DNA of 64,000 bases from Chlorella sorokiniana (lineage: Eukaryota > Chlorophyta > Trebouxiophyceae > Chlorellales > Chlorellaceae), in assembly GCA_025917655.1 (NCBI GenBank), contig CP084614.1, positions 1,922,001 through 1,986,000 on the forward strand, written 5' to 3'. The notes under the pieces are model-generated. The model ran no database searches and had not been told where the DNA came from. It was given only the letters and a program-made list of their open reading frames with translations. Of this stretch, positions 1-14,573 are shown one piece after another; position 1 is the first letter of the stretch; each line of letters starts with the position of its first letter. The position numbers and the translations under genes are program-made.

Positions 1-872
1 ATGGTGAACTCTGCTTTCCCCAGCTCAAAGCCCAGCCCCTCGCCGGTGGCCTTCACAAAGGCCTCCTTCAGGCTCCACAGTCTCCTGCAGGCAGCAGGGC
101 GGCCTGGTCAGACCGCGGCAAGAGTTGAACGAAATGTGCTGCCGGTCCGTCAGCATGCTGCGGCCGTTGCTGCACCACAGCCAGCCGCCAAGCCCACTCC
201 TGCCCTGCTGCTCCAGCGATTGCGCTGTCGCACCTGAACTGCGCCTCCTTGGCTGCGTCGTCAGGGCCAGCCGCGCGTATGCTGACCCACTCCTGGGCCG
301 TGAACTGGGCGCTGAAGGAACTGAAGAACTGCTCCAGCGGCTGCTGGCGGGAACGCCGCACCTGCTGCGGCGCCGCCACGTCGCAGCCGCACACCGCGGC
401 GGGCTCGGAGGCCAGGACAACATAGTCGCCCTGCGGACCAGGGAGGTGAGGAGCGGCGGTGTGGTTGCGGGCGACCTGCATGTTTTCTGTGTTGTGGTGC
501 GCGCACTGCATCACGGGTTGCCGCTCCCCTCTCACAACGGCTGCCCCACCTCGCACGGACCTCATGCGACACGCTGTAGTTCCAGTTGGGTGCGTGATCC
601 GGCCGCGGGCCTTGGTTGGCTATGTATGGCTTGCCGCCGCGAGTGCGTGCCACTCGCACCTCCGCGTGGCGAAGGCCCAGCGCCGCTACTGCCGCTGCTC
701 GCTGCAGCAGCCTGCTGACCAAGGCCCGCTTGCGGTCATCTTGCTGCCGATACTTCCTTACGGCACTGCTTTCACCCTCAGGCAGCAGGGAGAGCAGCAG
801 TTCAAACTCTGTCTCGCTGGGACACCAGCGGTCGACCTGCACCGCCCAGCGCAGCCTGGTGCCTTCAGACAT
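1..872 (-). CDS. 4'-phosphopantetheinyl transferase (Sfp/LYS5 type), 3' part cut by window edge
   Basis: Transfers the phosphopantetheine arm of CoA to a carrier-protein serine (family knowledge); it is the only PPTase type visible here, and the substrate is not shown by the sequence. Three exons read cleanly on the minus strand: 872-561, 430-234 and 84-1 (continues beyond the window). The start at 872 gives MSEGTRLRWAVQ. Exon 1 ends in WNYSVSHE and joins GDYVVLASEP, the canonical substrate-loop motif of AASDHPPT/LYS5-like enzymes. CGCDVA carries the Mg-binding Asp. Exon 3 gives LWSLKEAFVKATGEGLGFE, the W-x-x-KEA-x-x-K-x-x-G signature with the second acidic ligand. Splice joins are GAG|GT and AG|GT with CAG acceptors. 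No frame break is seen. It is divergent from the SAH hydrolase gene, 166 bp between start codons. Confidence 0.9.
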
Positions 873-1038
873 TCATGCGTTGACCAGGCTGCGCAGATGT
901 TGCAGATCGGCACGAAGGGAATTCGGGGGCGTGCTCCTGTCCCCATGCAAGACCCTGGCCGCCCTTCGTTCAAGTTTGGTGGTTCGCCCCAACCCAACCC
1001 CTCCTCTATCTAATCATATAATTCAGTGGCCTGTCAAG
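873..1038. promoter_or_regulatory. Divergent upstream region (PPTase / SAH hydrolase)
   Basis: This 166-bp spacer separates two divergent start codons, so both promoters and 5' leaders must fit in it or overlap. The segment near 1008-1022 is AT-richer than its surroundings and is the only candidate core-promoter stretch. No specific motif is claimed. Confidence 0.4.
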
Positions 1039-4708
<3,670 letters not shown>

Positions 4709-5612
4709 TCAGCGCCTTCCTTTCTGCCCCTTGCCCCGCCTGCCTGCTTCCGCCGCCGCCGCCTGCTCCGCGAAGTGTTCTGTGGCTGCCTGCAGCACGC
4801 CCGCCTTCTCTCGAGCATCCACGGGCGGGGCCTCCTCGTGCTCAATGCCCTCGCAGATGGCGCGCCCCTCCGCCACCCAAGCAGCTGCGCGGCAGGGGGT
4901 CACCAACGCCCATGAAGGGGGCTGGTGGATCTGTGCACCAGCCAGCTCAGCACCTCCGCATGTGGTCACATGCTCACCCCGACCTGCTCCTGCTGCTGCT
5001 TGGCTGTCAGTCTGCGGCTCACCGGGGTCCATCAGCTCAGGCCACCAGGGGTAGGTGGAGCACTGCAGCGGGCGCACCGCATAAATTGTGCAGCGCTTGC
5101 CGCCCTCCAAAAACACGCAGTCCCCGTGGGCGCCTGCAGCTTGAGCATGCGCCACCCGGGCGCCGGCTGTAGGCCTTGGTGTAGCGGGCCAGGAAGTGGG
5201 AGGGGGAGAGGCCCAGGTGGCGGGCGATGGCGGCACACTCTGCGTCGTTGGCCCACACCTCGCCGCTGCCCTGGCAGCACTTGCCGCACTCGGTGCACGT
5301 GAAGCGCTTGCCCTCCAGCAGCAGCTCGTAGGGGCTGGGAGGGGCCTGTAGCAGCGTGGCTTGTGCCTGAGGAAACGGCGGCTGTGCAGACTGCTGCTGC
5401 GACGGCTGCTCAAACGATGGCTGCGTGCCGGCGCTGCCTGCCGCCGCTGCTGCAAAAGGCTGGCCGTCTGGCCGGTCTGGGCAAGCGCCCCATCGTCTTC
5501 TGCCGTTGCTCAATTGCCTGAAAAACCGTGCTGGTGCTGCAGTGCTGCTACAAGAGCGCCGGCTGAGATGCTGGCTCCAAGCTGCCGCAGCTGTTGCGCC
5601 CCTGGACGCCAT
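4709..5612 (-). CDS. YkgJ/UPF0153-type Cys-cluster (Zn/Fe-S binding) protein
   Basis: Proteins of this family carry a conserved eight-Cys pattern thought to bind zinc or an Fe-S cluster; the biochemical role is not settled. The start at 5612 gives [20 protein letters not shown], an Ala/Ser/Arg-rich organelle-targeting-like leader. The core reads KRFTCTECGKCCQGSGEVW, then GDCVFLEGGKRCTIYAVRP and LQCSTYPWWPEL, matching the family order CxxCGxCC ... C.F.....C.IY..RP..C. An intron at 5022-4885 joins LMDP to AAWVAEGRAICEGI, the family's last Cys motif. The stop is at 4709. Oddity: between AYSRR and GDCVF the frame changes twice, at 5155-5160 and 5122-5125; the family-like PGWRML sits in the intermediate frame. 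Two missing bases in G/C runs explain this better than a 22-nt intron. Confidence 0.82.
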
Positions 5613-6062
5613 CACGAGCGACTCGATGCGTGCCTAGTGAAGATCTTTCGTTGGGCAACCCCGAGGCGCCTGTTGTGCCCAGCTGGAAGCTGTGTACAAC
5701 TCTGTGTACTGCTGCGCGTCCAAGTCCAGCTATTTGTGCTGCAGTACACCACGCACACCTTATTCGACACCATTTTCTGACTGTTACACCATCTCAGCAA
5801 GCTCCCGCCACAGAATTTCATAACGGATCATCGCCACTTTGCAGGTAGCGGGCAAACTGGGTATTGTCACTCAGTCAGATTGCTTTGCGGAGCTGCCGAC
5901 GAAGGGTGTCAGCGCGCAACACGCAAAACGATGGTGCTGTGTGGGGCGAAATGGCGGCGGGCAGCGGAAGGGTGGCAGCTGCATTTGCTGGCAGCAGCTG
6001 CCCCCTGCCTTCACCGTCTGCCAGTGCTCCATCCTTTGCAGACCAATTTGTGACAAGCAACC
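5613..6062. promoter_or_regulatory. Divergent upstream region (YkgJ-type / HIR)
   Basis: A 450-bp spacer between divergent start codons. It holds an AT-richer stretch around 5690-5830 and no open frame that resembles a protein family. It should contain both promoters and the 5' leaders. Confidence 0.45.
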
Positions 6063-8456
6063 ATGGGCAACATGTGCTGCACCTGCGTGGGTGCGTTTGC
6101 CGTGCTTTGACAGGACGGACTGCAGCAGAGCGGCGCAGACTCGAAGCCCGCACGCTCACCTGTCCCTCTGCCACCCCTCTTTGCCCTGCCTCAGCTTGTT
6201 TATGTGTATCAATCCGCAGACCAGTCCTCTGTGGAGGTGGTCGAGCAGTTTGGAAAGTTCTCCAGGATCGCATACCCGGGTGGGTGCTTCTGCTTGCCTG
6301 GTCGAGGGGGGTGGCCTACAGGGTTTTCATCGCTGGCACGTCAACGCCGCACCTTCCACGGGGCACCTGCAGGCTTCAACTTCGTGTGGTGCTGCCTCGG
6401 TGAGCGCGTGGCGGGCGGACTGAGCCTGCGCATCCAGCAGCTGGATGTGCGGTGCGAGACCAAGACCAAGGTGGGGCCCAGCTGCCATGGCGACCAGCCC
6501 AGCGCCAGCAGCCGAGCACTGTGCTGGTGCATGCAGCTGCACCAAGGCCTCCAGTGCACCGCCCATGGTTGACGTGTACGCTGCTGCGCCTCCTCGCCGC
6601 AGGACAACGTGTTTGTGGATGTCGTGGTGTCGGTGCAGTACCAGGCAAGGGGCTGGGGGCGGTCGAGATGGCGGCAACTTTGCACAGCAGCTTGCCGTGC
6701 CTTGTCCGTCCTGTGCAGCCGCGTTTGGCCATGCCAGCCGTGCCACCCGTGTTGTTGCTGGCACTGTGGGGCCTGCAGGTGGTGCGCGAGTCGCTGTATG
6801 ATGCCTTCTACAAGCTCACCGACTCCCGCTCCCAGATCACTTCCTATGTGTTTGATGAGGCGAGGCCCAGCCGCCCGTGTGCTCCCCGCCGCCGCGCAGC
6901 TTGCAGCTCGACCGCCTGCCTGCCGTTGGCTGCCGCGCATGGTGGTGCCCGCTGCTGTGGAGAGCACGCTGTGAGTGAACGGGCTCCCTCCCCTCTGCAC
7001 GCAGGTCCGCGCCACCGTGCCGCGCATGCCGTTGGATGAGGTGAGCCCTGACGTTCTGCCGAATAGGCCGTGTGCTCCGCTGTCGCTGTTGCTGCCACCA
7101 CAGCCGCCGCCGGCCTGTGCCCTCACGCCGCCCCCTGGGTGTGCTCCAGGTGTTCACTGCCAAGGAGGAGATTGCGAAGAACGTGAAGGAGGAGCTGCAG
7201 AAGAGCATGAGCACCTTTGGCTTCCAGGTCAGCTGCGCTTGTCAGGAAGGGGCGGCTCCAGCCGGCGCGCCAGCTGCCGCCGGGCCCCCACCAGGTCACC
7301 CCGCCGCCGCTCTCCCGATGATTCGCTGGATCCACTCAGGGATCCATCGCATCCAGCGCCTCACCCAGCCTTCCCGCACCGCCTGGGGCCCCCACCGCAG
7401 ATCATCAACGTGTTGGTCACCGACATCGAGCCGGCAGCCAAGGTGAAGGCGGCCATGAACGAGATCAACGCCGCGCAGCGCCTGCGCCTGGCTGCCTATG
7501 AGCAGAGCGAGGCGGACAAGGTGTGTGGGTGTGGGTGTGTTGGCGGATCCGGAGGGGGGCAGTGGGGGGCTGGACAGCGTGCAGCTGCCTCCCAACAACG
7601 TCGGCTGGCTGCTGCTTGCACACCCCAGCCGCTGCCGTGGCGCTGCGCTGGGCCCTGCAGCACCCCGCACGCCCATCTTTCCTTACCCAACCCTCCCCCT
7701 GTTCCCCCTTGCCCGCAGGTGCGCATCGTCAAGGCGGCCGAGGCGGACGCGGAGGCCAAGTTCCTGGCTGGCCAGGGTATCGCGCGCCAGCGCCAGGTGG
7801 GCAGCGAGTGTGTGTGTGTGGGGGGGGTTGCGGCGCCACTCCTCTGCCCTGCCTCCTGCCTCTTGGCACTGCCCTCACTCAACACATGCCAGTCCGCGTC
7901 GGCACCACGGCCACCGCCACGGCGGCTGCGCTCTTTGCTCTCTGCGGTTCTGACTGCCCTTTCCTGACTGGATGCCATCACGCTGTGGCCCCCACCCCAC
8001 CCCCAAAAAACACAGGCCATCATCTCTGGCCTGCGTGAGAGCGTGGCCACCTTCTCCAGCGAGGTGGCCGACGTGAACAGCAAGGAGGTGATGGAGCTGC
8101 TGGTGCTGACCCAGGTGTGTGTGTGTGTGTGTTGGGGGGGGGGGGGGTACAGAAAGCCAGCGGGGGGTGGATGCATGGCGGTGGCTGGTGGCGAGCAAGC
8201 GCGGCAGGGCAGGCGTGCATGGCAGGCGTGCAAGGCGGCCGTTTGCGTTGCCTTTATTCGGCCCCCTCACCCCTCTGCATCCGCCCCCTTCTGGGCGCAG
8301 TATTTTGACGTGCTGCGCGACATCGGCCTCAGCGGCAAGTCCAACACCGTGTTCATGGACCACACCCCGGGCGCCCTGGGCAACGTGGCCACCCAGATCA
8401 GGGCCGGCTTCATGCAGGCCCAGGCCGCCTCCGGCCAGCAGACCATGCTGCGCTGA
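6063..8456 (+). CDS. HIR: HIR-type SPFH/prohibitin-domain membrane protein, 11 exons
   Basis: Hypersensitive-induced-reaction proteins are SPFH-family scaffolds on the inner face of the plasma membrane. Exons: 6063-6086, 6195-6279, 6373-6470, 6603-6644, 6779-6859, 7005-7040, 7150-7227, 7401-7520, 7719-7796, 8016-8114 and 8301-8456. The N-terminus MGNMCCTC has Gly2 and clustered Cys, fitting myristoylation plus palmitoylation rather than a signal peptide. The SPFH core reads [56 protein letters not shown] and [13 protein letters not shown]. The Ala/Glu-rich helix follows ([36 protein letters not shown]). The C-terminus is [19 protein letters not shown]. All exons keep one frame. The introns after 6644 and 6859 begin with GC, not GT. 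The intron after 8114 opens with a GT microsatellite. Confidence 0.95.
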
Positions 8457-9160
8457 GGCGGGCGCCGCCTGGCAGCCAGCCACGCTGGGCCCTGCTGAGC
8501 GATGCTGGGCACAGCGCTTGGGCGCAACAGTGCCAGGGGGTGCGGCGATCGCCGCAGGAATGTGCGTCGGCCAGGCAGGTGTTGATTTCATGGCGCACAA
8601 GGCGCCCTGTATGAGCAGCCACCAGTTGGCCGCCGCCTCACCGATGTGTATCTATTGTTCGACCCCCAGTTTGACGTCCTTCAACTCCTCCATTCCCTGT
8701 ATGCTTGCCGCCCGCCACTAGTTTTCCTGCCCTGACTACTTGATTGATTTCACATGATGGGGTACAGCAGATTTTCTTTGTTCTGTAGCTTATTGCCAAG
8801 AGGGCTTGGGCTCAGAAGGTTGAGGCGGCAAGTCGTGGATCAAACAGGCCGGGAAGCAAGGGGGTACAGCATTAAAAGGGCAGCAGAAGGGACGAAGGGT
8901 GCGTGCGCAACAGAAAATTGGCAGTGCAGGGGAAAATGCCAGTGCTAGAAGTCTGATCAGCCTCGTCGGTCGTCTGCAGCGATCAGCGAAATGCACACAA
9001 GACGGCGGTGAAGAGGAGGGGGAAAGGGGGAACCCAGGACACGGCGCAGCCAGCGTGCTTCAAGGCCATTCGGCGCCCGCCCGGCGGGGACTGGGGCCAG
9101 GGGATGGCGGGGCTGCGGGGGTTGGCTGTCCGTGGCGCCCGCTGCAGCAGCATGGGCGGC
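8457..9160. other. Convergent 3' region
   Basis: 3' flanks of the HIR gene and of the ORANGE gene. An AT-richer part at 8690-8800 probably holds the HIR polyadenylation region. Short open frames here have no family resemblance. Nothing else is seen. Confidence 0.5.
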
Positions 9161-11088
9161 CTAGTCCATTCCCAGGGACCAGGGATCGACGCGCGGGTCG
9201 TGCTCGGTGGCCAGCTTCTTGCCGGTGCAGAGGCAGGAGGTGCACATGACCTTGCCCGTGCCCGAGCAGTTGGAGCAGGTGGAGCCGTCCTCGGAGCCGC
9301 TGCCCACGCACGCGCCGCACGTCAGGTAGCCGGTGCCCTCGCAGTACAGGCACCGCCGCTTCTCCTGCGCGCGGCCAGGGGGAGGCCAGCAGCAGCATGC
9401 GTTCAGGGCACGCACACGCCCCGCGCTGCCGCCTGCTCCCAGGCCGCGCAGGTGCATCGGGCGGGTGCTGTGCAGGCGCGGCCCGCCGCCGCCGCTGCCG
9501 CCTGAAGCGAGGGCTGATGCCCAGCCGGCTCTGGCATCCGTTCGCCTTCAGCCCCACCGCACCGCCCGAACCCCCTCTCCTGCACCTCTCGACATGCCCC
9601 AGCCGGCAGCCCAGCCCCTCTCCTGCACCTCTCAACACGTCCCAGCCGGCAGCCCAGCCCCTCCCTCGCCCCCTCTCCCCCCCAAACAAAAACACACACC
9701 CACACCCACACCTGCATCTTTGCGTTGTTGGCCTCCACAATGAGCAGCGCGGTGAGCACGCCCACGCCGCCGCCGCAGAAGGAGGCCACGATGGGGTCCA
9801 CCTGGGCCAGCTGGGTGGGCAGGTGCATCGAGCGGATGAAGTCAAAGTAGGAGGAGCCTGGGGGGGGGGGCGGCCGGCGGGCAGCCGGGTGATGCGGTTG
9901 GTGCACCCAGCAGCAGAGGTTGGAGTCAGGGAGCGTGAGTGCGCAGGTAGGGCTTTGCTGAATGCGGCCAGGCCCCCAAGGGCCTCCCGGCCCCAAGACA
10001 CCCCCCCCGCCCCCTTTATTGCGGCGCACCTCCCACTCCCAGCCGCACTTCCAGCATGGGCGCGACGAGGCCGCCAAAGACGATGATGCCAATCACGGTG
10101 ATGGCGTAGAAGCGCGTGTAGGCCTTGATCGTCTTCTCGTTGATGGGCGGGAAGAAGGGGATGGCGCTCTCAAACTCCTCGTCAAGCGCAAAGTCGCGGA
10201 TGCGGTCCTCGCTGACGCCCGCACGCGCAGCTGGATGCGCAGGCGCCGCACCTGCGTGTGGGGAGCGACGAGTCGCGGGTGGTTGGGGGCAATGGGGAGG
10301 GCGGGGGGGGGGGCGAAAGTGAAGATTGAGCGAGGGGTGTGTGTGGGGTAAGGGACGGAGAAGCTTGCGGTGGGCCCTGGCCGGGCTTCAGCGAGCGGCG
10401 AGTAGGCAAGGGGGCTGGCAAGCAAGCCAGAGCGCCACGTGCCACCCACACAGCCAGATCAGCCGGCAACCGCCCTCCCTCACCTCCTCCATCAGCAGGA
10501 AGATCTTGTTTCGCCGCGAAGCAATGTTCTTCTCGATTTCGTCCAGCTGGAGCGCAGCAAAGTCCTGCGGCAGCGGCAAGCGTGTGGGGCCAGCAATCAG
10601 CCCTCCGCAGCCGCCATGTCAGCCCAGCACACTGCCAACAAGCGTGCGGTGATCAGGCTGCCACGCTGAGACCAGATGGGCTGTGAAACGATGGCTATGG
10701 AAGCGAGCGCCGACACTAGCTCACGACTCGTCCCTTACCTTGACAGAGCCCGGGCTTTCGATGATGCAAAAGTTGTCGGGGAGCGCCACGCTGTCAAACG
10801 TGGGGCTGAACGCACCCTCAGAGCTGCTGCACATTCGGCACAGGCAAACACAGTCGGTGTTCGGCAGGGGCCCGCAAGCGGCAAGGTCGCCGGGCGCCTT
10901 GACTCCCTTGCTCACCTGCTTTGCGGTGCTGGGGGAATCGGGAGGATAGACTCATCATTGCTTGCGGCTGCGGGTCGCACGATAACCTTCTGGCGCCGGG
11001 TAGGGTCCAGCAAGCGGCGATGCGGGCCGTTCAGGACGCAGGTGGGAGTGGACGCCGCGCGGGCCCTGCAAGTGCAGCAGAAATGCAT
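9161..11088 (-). CDS. OR: ORANGE (OR) family DnaJ-type Cys-rich plastid membrane protein
   Basis: ORANGE proteins stabilise phytoene synthase and promote carotenoid storage in plastids. Exons on the minus strand: 11088-10917, 10823-10739, 10564-10484, 10251-10030, 9857-9712 and 9364-9161. Key segments are LPDNFCIIESPGSVKDFAAL, EKNIASRRNKIFLLMEE, two hydrophobic spans (YAITVIGIIVFGGLVAPMLE and VASFCGGGVGVLTALLIVE), and four Cys pairs in CLYCEGTGYLTCGAC and CSNCSGTGKVMCTSCLCTG, ending EHDPRVDPWSLGMD. This matches plant OR from FCIIE to the end. The first in-frame ATG is at 11088; the transit peptide is poorly defined and an additional upstream exon is possible. In exon 4 the frame breaks at about 10211-10230, between RRLRIQLR and VSEDRIRDFALDEEF, consistent with one missing base. 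Confidence 0.92.
9573..9658. repeat. Two-copy tandem duplication, 43 bp, in an ORANGE intron
   Basis: The same C-rich 43-bp segment occurs twice in a row, with the shared core tgcacctctc at 9581 and 9624. It lies wholly inside the intron between the last two ORANGE exons, so it has no coding effect. Confidence 0.7.
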
Positions 11089-11381
11089 GCTGACTGCTGC
11101 TTGCACGCGACCAGAGCAACAAGCCAGAGGGTTGTGTAGGAGCGCTCCAAGCCGGTTTGCGAACAGGGTAACGATGTCTTATCGCCTTGTCAGCACGAAT
11201 GTTTTCCCAATCCGTCGAGCCGCTTGTTGGGGCTCGCCGATACATGTACCGCTAGACTGCGTGGAAGTCAGCTTTTGCTGAGTACTTGCATTTGTTTCCT
11301 CGCAATTCAGGATATCGACATCCAATTGGCACCCCAGAAGGCATCTCTGCACCCGCAAGTTTCCGGGAGCCGGTCAATGCA
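11089..11381. promoter_or_regulatory. Divergent upstream region (ORANGE / IFT70)
   Basis: A 293-bp spacer between the chosen start codons. The part next to IFT70 (11200-11340) is AT-richer and may be its core promoter. Part of the left half may belong to an unresolved ORANGE 5' exon: an ATG frame at 11245-10955 overlaps it. Confidence 0.4.
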
Positions 11382-14277
11382 ATGAGCGACTCCACCCAAA
11401 CACGACACGTTTATGGGCTGATTCGCGATGGCAAGCTGCTGGATGCCATACAGACTTTGCAGGCAGCGCAGCAGGTGTGCCTCTCGAGCAGGGCAGTGGG
11501 TCAGCTGCTGTCACCTGCAACCGTCGATGGCTTCACCTCGCTGCCTGCAGATTGCACCTGGCAGCCGAGCCGCCCTGTCACTGCTTGCACACTGCTACTA
11601 CCATCAAGAAGATTACGAAGAGGCGGCCCGCACGTGAGCCACAGGCTTGCCTGCCTTCATGCCCTGTCGCAGCACCCGCCGCCAGCTCAGCGCTCCTCAG
11701 CCGTCGACTTGCAGGTACCAAGGCTTGGCGCAACGCTTTCCCGAGGTTCCGCAGTACCACCTGTACTGGGCGCAGAGCCTCTGCAAGGCCGGCCTGTTTG
11801 CTGAGGCCAGCCGTGCCGCGGCAGGGGTGCACGGCTTCCAACAGGCGAGTCCCACGCGCAGCGCGTGCGGCTCACAGAGCGCTGGCGGATGTGCCCGGTG
11901 AGCATGCCTCATGTGCCTGTCTGTGCAGGAAGTGGCGCAGCTGCAGGCAGCCATCAAGTACGAGTCTGGCGACCTGCGCGGCTGCCGCGCGCTGCTGGAC
12001 CAGGGGCTGGCCGCGGGCGACCCCACCGCGCAGCTCAACGCCGGCTGCGTGCTGTACAAGGAGGCGCAGTACGCCGCCGCCGCCGCCGCCTTTGCCTCGG
12101 CGGCGCAGGCGGACAGCAGCTCGCCGGAGCTGGCGTACGCGGTGGCGGCGTGCCAGTACCGCCTGCGGGACCATGCCTCGGCGCTGGCCACGCTGAGCCA
12201 GATTGTGGAGGCGGGGGTGCAGCTGCACCCTGAGCTGGGCATTGGCACCCAGACGGAGGGCATGGAGGTGAGACAGGGCTGCCTTAAACCGCAGCCTGCT
12301 TGGTGTCTGTCAACCTGCCAGCTTGCCTCGGCCAGGGCTGCCGCTGCGCCTCCCGAGCTGACCACCTGTCAGCCTCCAACGCTGCTGCAGGCCCGCAGCG
12401 TGGGGAACAGCGCCAAGCTGAAGCAGACTGCGCTGGTGGAGGCTTTCAACCTGCGCGCTGCCGTGGAGCTGATGCTGGGGAACCCGGCAGGTGGGGGTGC
12501 TTGACGCCCGTGTGTGCATCTGTGTGTGTGGGTGGGTGGTGGTGGTGGTGGTGATGTGTGTGTGTGTGTGGGGGGGGAGAAAAGGGAAGCAAGTGTCAAA
12601 GCGGGTCTGCCCCACCGCGGCAGGGCATCACCAGGCTCCCATCTGCTACGCTCCCAGCCCTTCCGCCCCGGCTCACCGGCCCTGCAGGCGCGGCAGCGGC
12701 GCTGAGCGACATGCCTCCCGGCAGGAGCGCGAGCTGGACCCGGTCACGCTGCACAACCGCGGCCTCGTGGCGCTGGCGGCGGGGGGCCGGCCGCCGCCGC
12801 CGGCATGGACAAGCTGGCGCACCTGCTGGCCCACCCCCTTCCCGCCCGAGCTGGTGGGCAACCTGCTGTCGCTGTGCTGCCGCCCCCAGGGCCCCGCCGC
12901 CGGCACCCAGCTCGGGGGCACCGACTGCGCGGGGCTGGCGGAGCGCGTGTTGAGGGAGCACGCGCCGCTGGTGGCCGCCCAGCTTCCTGCGGAGCTGGTG
13001 CTGCTGTATGAAGCCTGCCTTGCCCGGCACCGCTCCGCCGACGAGGCCGCCGCCCGGCTGGACGCGGCGGCGGCGGCGCACGTGGAGGGCCTGCGGCGGC
13101 GGGTGAAGGCGGTGCAGGACGCGCGCTGGGCGGAGGACCAGCAGGCGGCGGCGGCGGGGCTGGAGGCCTATGAGGCGGCGCTGGAGGCCTACATCCCAGG
13201 TGGGAGGAGCGAGGCGCGCAGCCTTTCGCGCTGCCGGGCAGGCCTGCAGGCGGCTGTGGCTTGCACCGGCTTGCTCAGTTCGTGGTTGTGCGTGTCGGCG
13301 GGCGTCACGCCCTGCCACTTGCCGCGCCAGTCATGCCCTCCCTCTTCCCGTGGCGCCCGCGCTGCGCATGCAGTGCTGATGAGCCTGGCGCAGGTGCACT
13401 GGGAGGCGGGCGGGCACGGCCGCGCCCAGCAGGTGCTGCAGCAGAGCGCCGAGTTCTGCTCAGACCACCCCGCCTGGCGCCTCAACCTGGCCCACGCGCT
13501 GGTGGCCCAGGACGACGGCCGCTTTGCAGAGGCGGCAGACCTGTACGAATCGATTCTGCAGCACTTTGCGGGGGCACGGCGGCCCCGGCGGCGCCCCTGC
13601 CCCGGGCGGCGGCACCCTGCTGGATGTGCCGCCCAGCGCGCTGGCCAACCTGTGCGTGTGCCGCGTGGTGCTGGGGCAGAACGAGGCGGCCGAGGAGCTG
13701 CTGCGCCGGCTGGAGGACGACGCGTCGGCGGCGGCGGCCGCGGGGCAGCCTCCCTCGGCGCACCTGCCCATGACCAACCTCGCCATCGGCACGCTCTACT
13801 GCGCCAAGGGTGGGAGGCCCCTCCGCCCGCTGCCGGCGGGGCTGCCTGGAAGCAAGGCGGGGTTTGTGCCAGCCCGCAACCACGAAACAATGCCGTAAGC
13901 TCACCGGCTGAAGTTTTTTTGTCCTGCCTCCTGCCCCGCCCCATCCTGCAGGCAACTTTGAGTTTGGCGTCACGCGCGTCATGCGCAGCGTGGAGCCGCT
14001 GCCGGGCGGGCTGGAGCCGCTGCGCTGGCGCGGCGTGGTGCTGTGCCTGCTGTGCCTGCTGGACCAGGCGGCCAAGAACATGCTGCTGCTCAAGGATGCG
14101 CTGGCTGCCGACCTGCTGGCCTTCCTGGAGGATGTGGAGGCGGCGGGGGCGGGCATGGCGGCAATCGCGGGTGAGGCGGCGGCCGGCGATGGGCAGGAGG
14201 GGGAGCCGGGCAAGCCGCAGACGGTGGCGGCCCAGGCGCGCAGCCTGCGGGCGGTGCTGCTGCAGCTGAGCGACTAG
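11382..14277 (+). CDS. IFT70: IFT70 (DYF-1/TTC30), TPR subunit of intraflagellar transport complex B
   Basis: A TPR superhelix of the IFT-B core, which moves cargo along cilia. Exons: 11382-11474, 11551-11633, 11715-11844, 11929-12267, 12391-12490, 12688-13199, 13374-13809 and 13952-14277. Family landmarks in order: VYGLIRDGKLLDAIQTLQ, SRAALSLLAHCYYHQEDYEE, YHLYWAQSLCKAGLFAEAS, LQAAIKYESGDLRG, QTALVEAFNLRAAVELML, ALSDMPP, ERELDPVTLHN, PFPPELVGNLLSL, VLMSLAQVHWEAGGHGRAQQ, SAEFCSDHPAWRLNLAHAL, LAIGTLYCAKGNFEFGVTRV. The start matches the family N-terminus; an in-frame upstream ATG at 11286 would add 32 residues of no family likeness. The intron after 11844 has a GC donor. Frame breaks occur at about 12718-12722, the G run 12781-12786, the C run 12834-12838 and the G run 13570-13574. 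Each is mended by one base. Confidence 0.93.
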
Positions 14278-14573
14278 GCGGATGAGCGGCGGGCGACACG
14301 CGCATGCAGGCCTGTGGTTGCCAGTTGATCACTGCCCATTTCCCCTGTCCCATTGTCTGCTTTTGGAAGTTGATGTAAGTGCAAGGGTGGCGGCTGCCTG
14401 TTCCGTTTGACGGCGAGAAAAAGTATTGAAGCCGCCGTGAAAGCTCTGTGAATAGAGCCGGTACTGCTGCCGGCAGCGCGCCATCCGCCAGCTGGCGCCG
14501 CCCCAACCCATGCTGTTCCAACCCTTTACAACTCGCCGCTTCGGAGCGTTCTGTGCAACATCACATTCCCAAG

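Noticed and set aside
5613-5615. GTG as start of the YkgJ-type gene
   Set aside because: The next codon (5612-5610) is ATG in the same frame and fits nuclear initiation, so 5612 was used.
9590-9700. Coding reading of the C-rich stretch inside the ORANGE locus
   Set aside because: It lies between well-supported splice sites (exon ends at 9712 and 9364) and contains tandem duplication and CA repeats, so it is intronic.
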